Assembly: GCA_026636295.1 (NCBI GenBank)
Contig: CP089452.1
Span: forward strand, 490,662-554,661
From: Medakamo hakoo
Taxonomy: Eukaryota; Chlorophyta; Trebouxiophyceae; Coccomyxaceae
Direction: 5' to 3'
Length of the DNA stretch: 64,000 bases
The notes beneath the pieces were generated by a model. It was given only the letters and a program-made list of their open reading frames with translations. It made no database searches and was not told the origin of the DNA. A program made the translations under genes and the position numbers. Shown here one piece after another: positions 28,459-36,639 of the stretch (its first letter is position 1; every line of letters begins with the position of its first letter).

Positions 28459-30174
28459 ATGCGGCGATTGCGAGTCGCCCGCATGGAAGGCCTTGCCGCG
28501 GCGGCCCTGCTTGGATGCATGTTTCTTCTCTCAAGCGGTCGGCGTGTAGCCCCGTTATCTGCACACGACACCGCCTCCGCATCACGAACGCCCTGCCCAA
28601 CCTCGACCCGGCCGTGGCTGCAAGCTCTGCACACTCATTCGGCTGACACACGCACGGCCGTTGATTTCGGAGGGAATGGACACCAGCATCCGCCCCGCCT
28701 CGTCCTCGACCCTGCCACTGTCCAGCCGTGCCTGGCGCCCTGGGCTAGCGCAGTGACGCAAACGCCTGGCACGCCGTGGTGGCAGGGCTGGGAGCTTGTC
28801 AGAGACATTCCACGCGGGAGGATGGGAGCAAAATCCCCGGCAAAGCTGTGCACCAATGACGATGACGGTGCCTGGTCACCTGCTGCGTTCACGTCCTGCC
28901 CCAACAATGACGACGCCTGCTTCTTCGAGACGGTCCTCTCCCTGTCCACTCCTATTCTGTGGTCGTCGCATGCGGCATCCCTGAGCGCCTGGCTGGGCTA
29001 CGATGTGCGCGTTGTGTTTGAGATTGTGGTTGTTGCCGGAGGAGCAAGCAGGAGGGCACGGATGCCGTGCACCCCGCCGCCACCTTCGCCTTTGCTATCA
29101 TTCAACCCAGCCGCCGCCCTGAGCAACCGAGACAGGCTGCTGGACCGGCATGTGGCGCTAACGCGCCATCCACGAGAAGATGAGCTCATAAAAGAGGCGT
29201 ACACTTCGGCTCCGAACACAACGACCGCCACCAACGCCAACCACTCCTTAGCCGTCTGGTTTTGGGGTGGCGCCGACTACTCGCCGTCCAACCTGGAGTT
29301 TGAGGACAATTTTGGGGACATGGCGGCGGTGTTTGCTGTGCGTCACGCCCTGGCCGTGCGGACGGGTGTCGTTGGTCAGGGCACAGCACGGCAATGGCCC
29401 CCGACTGACATCCCCGGCATTGTCGTAACCTCTGCCGGCCGGGCCACGCCCACGCCTTACATCGCCGCGGTCGGTAGTGTCATCGCCATAGGCACGGCAC
29501 GCCCAGGCACCAAGCTGGTGTGGGGGTCCGGCTACATCAGTCCCGCCCCCAAGGAAGACGTGCACATGGACCGCGGGCCCATCGTGTGGCGGGGCGTGCG
29601 GGGGCCCTTATCCCGGGCGCTGCTGCTGGTGAGGCATGGCGTGCACACGCCCGCCATCAAGGATCCGGCGTTGTTGGTCCCCGGGCTGCTGCCGTGTTGT
29701 GGTGAGCAGCCCCCCAAAACTTTCGACATCGTGTTCGCCCTGCACGCTGTCGACATCGCGGCCTTTAAAGCCTCGGACGTGTACCGCAACCTCATCTCCA
29801 CCCACCCAACTCGCATCACCGTCGTTTCCAACGTCAACTCTTTCCACGCCGCCGTCACCGATTTATGGTCCGGCAAACGCATCGTCGCCTCCTCCCTACA
29901 CGCCGTCATCATGGCGCATGCTTACGGCATCCCCGTGTTGCCGATGCGGGTCACGGACAAAGTCATTGGCGGCGACTGGAAGTTTCAAGACCATTATCTT
30001 TCGTTGGGACATTGGGAGTTTAGTGGCCGTGTGGCGTTGGCTGACTTGGACGGCTTGTCCATTGAAAGCTTGCAAGCGCGGATTGAGGGGCACTGGCAGC
30101 CGGGTTTGACCGACATCGACACTGGTCGCATGCTGTCTGCCTTTCCATTGCCACGTGGGTTGAGTGGCCGCTAA
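28459..30174 (+). CDS. polysaccharide pyruvyltransferase-family enzyme, type II membrane
   Basis: The ATG at 28459 gives 571 aa with a signal anchor (GLAAAALLGCMFLLSS). The C-terminal ~320 residues carry the polysaccharide pyruvyltransferase pattern: FEDNFGDMAAVFAV, KLVWGSGYIS, RGVRGPLSRALLLVRHGV, KDPALLVPGLLP and the hallmark ASSLHAVIMAHAYGIPVLP. Family members (bacterial CsaB/ExoV, fission-yeast Pvg1) transfer a pyruvate ketal from PEP to sugars, giving a negative charge. In a eukaryote this implies a pyruvylated surface glycan. A Pro-rich stretch near residue 205 might hide a small intron, but the frame is open throughout. Confidence 0.85.
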   Translation: MRRLRVARMEGLAAAALLGCMFLLSSGRRVAPLSAHDTASASRTPCPTSTRPWLQALHTHSADTRTAVDFGGNGHQHPPRLVLDPATVQPCLAPWASAVTQTPGTPWWQGWELVRDIPRGRMGAKSPAKLCTNDDDGAWSPAAFTSCPNNDDACFFETVLSLSTPILWSSHAASLSAWLGYDVRVVFEIVVVAGGASRRARMPCTPPPPSPLLSFNPAAALSNRDRLLDRHVALTRHPREDELIKEAYTSAPNTTTATNANHSLAVWFWGGADYSPSNLEFEDNFGDMAAVFAVRHALAVRTGVVGQGTARQWPPTDIPGIVVTSAGRATPTPYIAAVGSVIAIGTARPGTKLVWGSGYISPAPKEDVHMDRGPIVWRGVRGPLSRALLLVRHGVHTPAIKDPALLVPGLLPCCGEQPPKTFDIVFALHAVDIAAFKASDVYRNLISTHPTRITVVSNVNSFHAAVTDLWSGKRIVASSLHAVIMAHAYGIPVLPMRVTDKVIGGDWKFQDHYLSLGHWEFSGRVALADLDGLSIESLQARIEGHWQPGLTDIDTGRMLSAFPLPRGLSGR

Positions 30175-30331
30175 AGAAAGTTGGGGGTGGGTGGGGGGTG
30201 GGTGGGTGGGTGGGTGGGAAGAGGGGCATGACAGACCCAAAGTAGACATCTCGCGCCGCAAACGCCGCATCTTTACAACTACCGCACCCCGGCCCGGCCA
30301 TCGAAGTCGAAAGCTTCCCCTTAATTTGGAT

Positions 30332-31585
30332 TTACCAAAAAGTTGCGTTGCCTTCAAAATCGCGGTCCACCGTGCGGTTCCAGGTCGCGGAAAACCCGTG
30401 GGCGTGGTCTACTAGTAGCGGCACGCTCACGTACGGGCCCGAGCCTGTGCCCTTAAACGCGTCCCACAATGCCCCCTCGAAATGAAACCTGGACGTGGTC
30501 TGGCGCAGGCGGGCGTGCAGGTGCGCCGCCACGTGCGGCAGGGCGGAGCACGCGATGACCAACGCGTACGCGCCGTCTGCCCCATCGGCTGACACGATGC
30601 CGCCACCCGGTTGGGCGGCGGCGCGGGCGGCGTCGGCCCGGTTGACGTTGACAAAACGGTGGCCACCCAGGGCAAGGGCGGAGCCGTGATCGGCTTCCAG
30701 CGCGTCCAGCCGGGCGTCCAGGTCGTTGGCGATGGACGTGCTGTGGCCTCCGCCGGGCCAGGTCGTGCCATTGAACGGTAACCCATCATCCTCAAACATG
30801 AGGTGGTAGTCGCAGCTGGCATTGCGCTGCCGCAAATACGCCAGTGACCGGACCAGGCCTACATAATACCCGGCCGCCACGCCGTAACCGCGCAGGCCGG
30901 GGTGATTGGCAAATGTGGGCTGGTGTTCAATGTGCAAGCCCGGCCAAGCCCGGGCCCAGGCCACCAAGAAGTCGGGCAGCCGCGTGGAGTTTGACCCGTA
31001 CACCTCTTCGCCCGCCGCCAGGCCCAGCACGGTCGCCATGAACTTGCGGCCGGATGACGGCGAGGTGTACAGGCGTGGCGGGCAGTGCGGGCGCCCGTCC
31101 AGCGGTGACGGCCGTGGTGCGGTCTTGGTTGGGGCGACGATGGCCGCAGTGGCGGTCGCGGTGTCGCGTTCATTGGGGGCCACGACGGCTGTGGCTGCAT
31201 CCATCCCGCCAACCTTGTTAGACTCAGCGGTGCCAGCATCCTTGCCACCGGCGCCAGATGCGCCAGTCTCATCGTACTTGCCAGGGGCAGCAGCAGCAGT
31301 CCTCTCATCCGCGGCAGACCTTCCGAGCGCAGCGAACTTGCTGTGTGCCCGCGCACGCGGCGCCGCGCGGCGGGCACGGTACCTGCCAGAGCCCGAACCT
31401 AGCCTACGCCACTTCAGGCCGTGGACCGTCGGCTTGGTGCCGACCTCAGCAGCTGTGCCTGCGGTCCGCACAGGCACCAGGCCGCGCCACCCAGTGTAGG
31501 CGGCATGGCTTGGCGTCACCACCACCGCTAACAAGCAGGCCAAGCCTCCCGACAGTCTGACCACGGACGGCCACGCCCTGGGCAT
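30332..31585 (-). CDS. putative GT-A-type glycosyltransferase
   Basis: This 417-aa protein starts with a signal peptide or anchor (LSGGLACLLAVVVTPSHA). A ~120-residue Ala/Arg-rich stem follows, then a conserved globular part from about residue 168 (RPHCPPRLYTSP). The key motif is YHLMFEDDGLPF, an acidic cluster like the metal-binding DxD of GT-A enzymes. Later blocks include a GGHRFVNVNRADAAR segment and ALWDAFKGTGSGPYVSVP. No CAZy family is assignable by eye. A 5' fragment of a close paralogue lies at 34799-35381, and the upstream flanks are also homologous, so it is part of a segmental duplication. Confidence 0.65.
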   Translation of the reverse strand: MPRAWPSVVRLSGGLACLLAVVVTPSHAAYTGWRGLVPVRTAGTAAEVGTKPTVHGLKWRRLGSGSGRYRARRAAPRARAHSKFAALGRSAADERTAAAAPGKYDETGASGAGGKDAGTAESNKVGGMDAATAVVAPNERDTATATAAIVAPTKTAPRPSPLDGRPHCPPRLYTSPSSGRKFMATVLGLAAGEEVYGSNSTRLPDFLVAWARAWPGLHIEHQPTFANHPGLRGYGVAAGYYVGLVRSLAYLRQRNASCDYHLMFEDDGLPFNGTTWPGGGHSTSIANDLDARLDALEADHGSALALGGHRFVNVNRADAARAAAQPGGGIVSADGADGAYALVIACSALPHVAAHLHARLRQTTSRFHFEGALWDAFKGTGSGPYVSVPLLVDHAHGFSATWNRTVDRDFEGNATFW

Positions 31586-31696
31586 GAGGACGGGTGTGTG
31601 TACTGGGACGGGGCGGGCAGCAGGCGCTCAACACACGGTGCGGTCGCCCACCTCTCAGTGAGTGCTTTTGATTTGTTTTGTTGTGGTCCGGGCAGG

Positions 31697-31740
31697 AACA
31701 TACCAGGAACTCTCGCTGGAGCGAGAGTTCCTGGTATGTT
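31697..31740. repeat. perfect 21-bp inverted repeat with 2-nt loop
   Basis: The arm AACATACCAGGAACTCTCGCT is followed by GG and then its exact reverse complement. It could form a 21-bp hairpin in RNA from either strand or a cruciform in DNA. The sequence matches nothing else I noticed in the window. Confidence 0.95.
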
Positions 31741-31845
31741 TTTCTTTCAAAGGGAACGCCCTGCCTGTGCTGCATCTCTTTGTTCTGGGTTCCTCCGTCT
31801 ACAAATCCCTGCGTTTACTATCACGTCTGCCGCCTTTCCGTCGCC

Positions 31846-31933
31846 CCCCCCCCCCTTCCGTCGCCCCCCCCCCCCCCTTCCGTCGCCCCCCCCCCCTTCC
31901 GTCGCCCCCCCCCTTCCGTCGCCCCCCCCCCCC
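31846..31933 (+). repeat. poly-C minisatellite
   Basis: There are about five units of TTCCGTCG followed by C-runs of 8 to 14. Unit length varies only in the C-run, as expected for slippage. On the opposite strand the G-tracts could form quadruplexes in the 3' flank of the GT10 gene. Confidence 0.9.
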
Positions 31934-31940
31934 TCCCCCA

Positions 31941-33149
31941 TCAACCCCGCACGACAGGCGCCAGCATATGTGCTACAAACTTGGCATCGACCCAGGCGGG
32001 TAGTGCATCGTTTACAAACCAGGGTTGCGCTAACTTTGTGCGGTACGCCGTGTCATTTTGATCTAGCCGCCGCACTTCGTCGACCAGGTCGTCAGCAGAC
32101 AAGCTGGCCGCGTCAATGTAGCTGGCCGGGTTGAAGGCGTGCCCGGCCGACGGCGGGCCGTAATAAATGGGAATGGCGGCCGCCAGCATGGGGTTGACCA
32201 GCTTTTCCGTGGTGTACCCGTCCAACAGCGTCGACTCGCCCGCAATGACAAACTTGCAGGCCCGGTACCGGTCGACGGCGAGGTCGTTGAAAGTGGCCGT
32301 CGCGTTGGCGAGGCGCCTGTCCAGGGCTGGCGCCGGCATCCAGGCCTGGCGCCGGTCTTGCTTGGCGGCACCCAGTGGGGTGACGGCCTTGTACCGGTCG
32401 GTGAGGAGGTCAAACTGCGCGTCTCGCGCTGGTGACGCGTGGCTGTACATGAAGCACGCAAAGTCCGACTTGGTCTTCATTGTCTGAGCAATGGTCTTGG
32501 GCGTCTTCCGACCGACCAGGTCGGCCGGGCCCGCGCTGCGCCGTGAGCCTAGCAAGCTCATGGCCCAGGCCGGATAGTACCGCACAGCCGGCAGGACGGC
32601 GTGCGCCGCCACCGTTGACAGGACCAGGACAGGGCGGCCGCGGACCGCGGCTGCCGCCGCAAACGCCGCGACGCGGGCCGTGTCCGTCCGCGGCTCGGCC
32701 GCGCAGCCCAGGACGGCGGCGGTGCCGTAGTCGACCGACAGGTCGGCGGGCGTCGCCGTGTCGACCGACATGATGACCAGGTCATACGGCGGCGCGAGGG
32801 CTGTGTCGTCGTCGGCGTCGTCCCGACCGAGCCGAACCGGCCGGGGGTGCACGGCGTGCTCGATGGCCGGTTCCAGGAAACGAACGTAGTGGCCCTTGCC
32901 CACGTACAGGACGTGGAGCGGGCGAGCGGCGCTGCGTGGCCGTGCATCTGCCGCCTCAGGGGCCTGCACGAGAGTGGAGCGGTTGTGTCCTGCGGCCGGC
33001 GGTCCAGGGCGGCCGGCACGCCGACGGCGGCGTAATACGATGGCGGCTGTTGACCGCGCCTGTTGGTGATGCGGCGCACACAGGGTCACCAATGCGGTCA
33101 GGGCCAGGGCAGCGGCAATGACCAGGCACCGCCGCGTTCGCGTCCCCAT
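31941..33149 (-). CDS. GT10-family (alpha-1,3/4-type) fucosyltransferase
   Basis: Starting at ATG 33149, the 402-aa protein has a signal anchor (CLVIAAALALTALVTL). The C-terminal domain has the GT10 acceptor/donor block YRACKFVIAGEST (from about residue 295), GYTTEKLVNPMLAAAIPIYYG, and FNPASYIDA. This matches the family pattern F-x-x-x-x-EN/ES...YVTEKL...P-x-x-YG...P-x-SFI. GT10 enzymes transfer fucose from GDP-fucose in the Golgi. The poly-C repeat abuts its stop codon. With three fucosyltransferase-like paralogues elsewhere, fucose is a probable glycan component. Confidence 0.85.
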   Translation of the reverse strand: MGTRTRRCLVIAAALALTALVTLCAPHHQQARSTAAIVLRRRRRAGRPGPPAAGHNRSTLVQAPEAADARPRSAARPLHVLYVGKGHYVRFLEPAIEHAVHPRPVRLGRDDADDDTALAPPYDLVIMSVDTATPADLSVDYGTAAVLGCAAEPRTDTARVAAFAAAAAVRGRPVLVLSTVAAHAVLPAVRYYPAWAMSLLGSRRSAGPADLVGRKTPKTIAQTMKTKSDFACFMYSHASPARDAQFDLLTDRYKAVTPLGAAKQDRRQAWMPAPALDRRLANATATFNDLAVDRYRACKFVIAGESTLLDGYTTEKLVNPMLAAAIPIYYGPPSAGHAFNPASYIDAASLSADDLVDEVRRLDQNDTAYRTKLAQPWFVNDALPAWVDAKFVAHMLAPVVRG

Positions 33150-33413
33150 GTCGTTGAGCACTTGCAAACAATGTCGGGACAGCGCCACTGCCTCCTGCCG
33201 ACGCGGCGTCTCCGCCCAGTGGCGATTCACCCGCGAAACACGCAGGAGGATTAAACTGTGCGTGTGAGAGCGCGGGTGATAGCCGTTTACTGATGTGCTG
33301 TCCTCCATCATTCACTTTTCTCACCCCACGTCCGCCCTCGCCGGCAGACTAGTACCGGGTATAACGCTGAGCATGTCGTGTTGCTTACGATGTGGGCCAG
33401 AATGTGCTCGGCG

Positions 33414-33429
33414 GCCGCATAAATGCGGC
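33414..33429. repeat. 7-bp perfect hairpin
   Basis: GCCGCAT-AA-ATGCGGC, located 40 bp from the longer hairpin at 33469. Confidence 0.7.
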
Positions 33430-33468
33430 GACCGGCGCCACGGCCGTTCGGGGTGTGGTATGGTGGGT

Positions 33469-33498
33469 GAGTGTTCGTTGCGGTTGCAACGAACACTC
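33469..33498. repeat. 13-bp perfect hairpin with GGTT loop
   Basis: The arms are GAGTGTTCGTTGC and GCAACGAACACTC around a 4-nt loop. It lies upstream of the GT10 gene, and no gene overlaps it. Confidence 0.9.
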
Positions 33499-33848
33499 TT
33501 CGTCTCCTGCACCTGTCCCGAAGCCGCTGCCTGACCGGGGCCCAACCAAGAGCAGTCTAGCTGCCAGTGGTACGTCAACAAGTTAAACTTGACACACTCT
33601 TTAAGATACCAAAAGAGGTACCGTGTCAGGATGGAGTCGGTCTTTTTACATCAAGGGCAACAGCAGAGCCACATGTGCCCGTAAGCAAAAAATTTTATTA
33701 CGGCTGCATGATTTGCAGCACCATGAGGCAGTACTTCATTGTACTAGTTTGCGCCCAATGGTCTTTTTTGCAATTGCGCCCTTCCATGTTTTTATCCAGG
33801 GAAACATGGTGACTGTTTTGTCTGACATGATGTCATTTTGCTTCCCGC

Positions 33849-34319
33849 TCACGCCGTTCCGCAAACGGTTTGGACAAACACTCTCACATTAGAAAGCGGT
33901 AAACCCTGACTACTAGCGAAGTCAGAGTTTAAGTATTCGCACACGCATTTCTTGCCAGTGGTAATGTAAGACTTGACAAGGAGAGGGTAGCCGTTGGCTT
34001 GATTGTGCAAGCACTGACACGACAGGATGTTCCCAGACGTGCACCCCAAACCCGTGCAGGTGCCGACGGACCCGTAGGCCATGGGGTCATACAAACCTCC
34101 AGAGCAAAGACCGACACGGATGGCGCGTTTTGCGACCGCGGCGTCGTCCGGAGACGGGATCAGAGAACCAACGGCAGCAACGGTATCATTGTCGGCGGGC
34201 TGCGCTTCCATCGAAAACACAATGGGCTCCTTTGCTGGCGGCTTGGATTCACCGGCACCATCAGCGACAGCACCGTGTAAGGCAGCCAACGCCAGGACAA
34301 CGAAGACTGCAAGCTTCAT
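33849..34319 (-). CDS. Cys-rich secreted protein, copy 1
   Basis: Translation from ATG 34319 (MKLAVFVVLALAALHGAVA) gives 156 aa with a clear signal peptide. The mature part has about eight cysteines in the pattern C-x-GGLYDP...CTGLGCTSG...CQCLHNQANG...KKCVCEY...VQTVCG. The protein at 46893-47348 has a related pattern (CGCGNGDYNVPLL, CMCTYY, VQNVC), so there is a small family here. Most of the gene (from base 33933) is inside a duplicated block identical to copy 2. Only the last ~28 codons differ (SDFASSQGLPLSNV here). Disulfide-stabilised; secreted or wall-attached. Function unknown. Confidence 0.75.
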   Translation of the reverse strand: MKLAVFVVLALAALHGAVADGAGESKPPAKEPIVFSMEAQPADNDTVAAVGSLIPSPDDAAVAKRAIRVGLCSGGLYDPMAYGSVGTCTGLGCTSGNILSCQCLHNQANGYPLLVKSYITTGKKCVCEYLNSDFASSQGLPLSNVRVFVQTVCGTA

Positions 34320-34798
34320 GGCAAAACACTGGCGGAAAGGACAACCGGGCATTCAGGTGAGAGGCATTTTTTTGTGGGGTGCAATTTTAGCCGTTGGCTA
34401 AAATCAAAGCACTAAACTTCTGCCGGGCGGAACAAAGATTGGCACTTTCGCCATGCGAAAAACAGGAGATCCACATGGCGATGGCGTTCAACTCCTGCCA
34501 CGACACTCGCAAAACGAGCACGCGTGCCCCGCGCCGGGGCTGTGCGTCAGAAGCGGGAAGCACCCTCGCATTAGCCAAACATTGTTGATGCTTACCTTGA
34601 GAAAGGGGTTGAGAATGCAAGGAAAAAAGAGAAGAGAGTAGAAAAAAGCAGTGTGAAGCAATAGCGGGTGTGAACAGTGGATGCGAAGTCAGAAAAATAT
34701 CCAGGCTAGTTCCAACTAGCGGGAATCGGCGAGGCAGAAGATATTTGTGGGGCTGACCGTTAGCCAAAAACTTTTTGTGGCACCACCCCGGGCCCATC
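33933..34798. repeat. 866-bp duplicated block, copy 1
   Basis: This matches 35745-36610 at a constant offset of 1812 bp with no difference that I can see. It contains most of the Cys-rich gene, its promoter and small hairpins such as ATTTTAGCC-GTT-GGCTAAAAT (near 34386) and GCTAGTT-CC-AACTAGC (near 34707). The right edge abuts a truncated GT gene. Confidence 0.92.
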
Positions 34799-35381
34799 AG
34801 GCAAATGTGGGCAGGTGTTCAATGTGCAAGCCCGGCCAAGCCCGGGCCCAGGCCGCCAGGAAGTCGGGCACGCGGATCCGCGTGGAGTTGGGCCCGTACA
34901 CCTCCGCGCCCGCCTCCAGGCCCAGCACGGTCGCCATGAACTTGCGGCCGGATGACGGCGAGGTGTACAGGCGTGGCGGGCAGTGCGGGCGCCCGTCCAG
35001 CGGTGACGGCCGTGGTGCGGTCTTGGTTGGGGCGACGACGGCCGGTGCGGCCGTTGCGGCAGTGGCGGTCGCGGTGTCGCGGTCATTGCTTGACAGGTCA
35101 AGCGCCGCGAACTTGCCGAACTTGCCGGCGCCGCGTGCCCGTGCACGCGGCGCCGCGTGACGGGCACGGTACCTGCCAGAGCCCGACACAAGTCTGCGCC
35201 ATTGGAGGCCATCGATGACGCCAGGCCTGGCGTCAACCTCGGCAGGTGTGCCTGCCGTCCGTGCAGGCACCAGGCTCGGCCACCTAGTGTTGACGGCATG
35301 GCTTGGCGTCACCGCCACCGCAAACACGCAGGCCAGGCCTCCTGCCAGGCTGACCACGGATGGCCACGCCCTGGTTGGCAT
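34799..35381 (-). pseudogene. 5' fragment of a putative GT gene (paralogue of 30332-31585)
   Basis: Starting at ATG 35381, about 194 aa align with the N-terminal half of the intact GT at 30332-31585: signal peptide, Arg/Ala-rich stem, and the block RPHCPPRLYTSPSSGRKF up to GLHIEH-x-PTFA. There the homology stops exactly at the edge of the duplicated Cys-rich block. The acidic FEDD motif and everything after it are missing, so it should be inactive. The upstream flank also matches the intact gene's promoter to about 35465. Confidence 0.85.
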
Positions 35382-35666
35382 GAGGAGGAGTGCGCGTGCT
35401 GGAACGGGGCGGGCAGCAGGCGCTTATCACACGGTGCGGTCGCCCATTTCTCCGTGAGTGTTTTTTTTTGTATGTTGATGGGTCAGTGACACAACACCAA
35501 AACAAATGATGTTTGTTTTTTACATCAAGGACTGCAACAGACCCATTGTTCATTGTCGTAGTGCGCATGGTATCTTTGCAATCACGCCCTTACACTTTTA
35601 TCCAGGGCAAGTGAGACACGCAAAGGCAGACGGTGTTTGCCGACATGACGTCATTTTGCCTCCCGC

Positions 35667-36131
35667 TCACGCCGTTCCGCAAACGGTTTGGACAAACACT
35701 CTCACATTAGGAATCGGACTTAAATCGGTTAAGGCGTCGTTCACGTATTCGCACACGCATTTCTTGCCAGTGGTAATGTAAGACTTGACAAGGAGAGGGT
35801 AGCCGTTGGCTTGATTGTGCAAGCACTGACACGACAGGATGTTCCCAGACGTGCACCCCAAACCCGTGCAGGTGCCGACGGACCCGTAGGCCATGGGGTC
35901 ATACAAACCTCCAGAGCAAAGACCGACACGGATGGCGCGTTTTGCGACCGCGGCGTCGTCCGGAGACGGGATCAGAGAACCAACGGCAGCAACGGTATCA
36001 TTGTCGGCGGGCTGCGCTTCCATCGAAAACACAATGGGCTCCTTTGCTGGCGGCTTGGATTCACCGGCACCATCAGCGACAGCACCGTGTAAGGCAGCCA
36101 ACGCCAGGACAACGAAGACTGCAAGCTTCAT
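35667..36131 (-). CDS. Cys-rich secreted protein, copy 2
   Basis: From ATG 36131 the protein is 154 aa and identical to copy 1 over the signal peptide and most of the mature part. It differs near the C-terminus, where it reads CEYVNDALTDLSPIPNVRV. The change from identical to diverged sequence falls inside the coding region at base 35745. This suggests that an older tandem duplication was partly homogenised later. Same cysteine pattern and presumed secretion as copy 1. Confidence 0.75.
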   Translation of the reverse strand: MKLAVFVVLALAALHGAVADGAGESKPPAKEPIVFSMEAQPADNDTVAAVGSLIPSPDDAAVAKRAIRVGLCSGGLYDPMAYGSVGTCTGLGCTSGNILSCQCLHNQANGYPLLVKSYITTGKKCVCEYVNDALTDLSPIPNVRVFVQTVCGTA

Positions 36132-36610
36132 GGCAAAACACTGGCGGAAAGGACAACCGGGCATTCAGGTGAGAGGCATTTTTTTGTGGGGTGCAATTTT
36201 AGCCGTTGGCTAAAATCAAAGCACTAAACTTCTGCCGGGCGGAACAAAGATTGGCACTTTCGCCATGCGAAAAACAGGAGATCCACATGGCGATGGCGTT
36301 CAACTCCTGCCACGACACTCGCAAAACGAGCACGCGTGCCCCGCGCCGGGGCTGTGCGTCAGAAGCGGGAAGCACCCTCGCATTAGCCAAACATTGTTGA
36401 TGCTTACCTTGAGAAAGGGGTTGAGAATGCAAGGAAAAAAGAGAAGAGAGTAGAAAAAAGCAGTGTGAAGCAATAGCGGGTGTGAACAGTGGATGCGAAG
36501 TCAGAAAAATATCCAGGCTAGTTCCAACTAGCGGGAATCGGCGAGGCAGAAGATATTTGTGGGGCTGACCGTTAGCCAAAAACTTTTTGTGGCACCACCC
36601 CGGGCCCATC
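35745..36610. repeat. 866-bp duplicated block, copy 2
   Basis: Second copy of the block at 33933-34798. Its right edge ends at CCCATC, followed directly by a poly-C run and then the 3' end of a methyltransferase gene. Confidence 0.92.
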
Positions 36611-36630
36611 CCCCCCCCCCCCCCCCCCCG
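36609..36630 (+). repeat. poly-C run
   Basis: About 20 consecutive C bases, right at the edge of the duplicated block and just past the methyltransferase stop codon. A likely recombination-prone or assembly-sensitive site. Confidence 0.85.
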
Positions 36631-36639
36631 CCATCTCCC

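Larger units (their letters stand above)
31586..31940. other. intergenic region with a hairpin and C-tracts
   Basis: These 355 bp hold the promoter of the putative GT, a long perfect inverted repeat (31697-31740) and a poly-C minisatellite (about 31846-31933) directly after the GT10 stop codon. No gene. Confidence 0.6.
33150..33848. other. hairpin-rich intergenic region
   Basis: These 699 bp contain two perfect hairpins (33414-33429 and 33469-33498). From about 33620 the sequence is a diverged homologue of 35520-35700, the 3' flank of the second Cys-rich gene. No gene recognised. Confidence 0.55.

Noticed and set aside
34387-34797. 136-aa minus-strand frame, present identically at 36199-36609
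   Set aside because: Its conservation is explained by the identical duplicated block; it has no domain, and lies in the promoter region of the Cys-rich gene.
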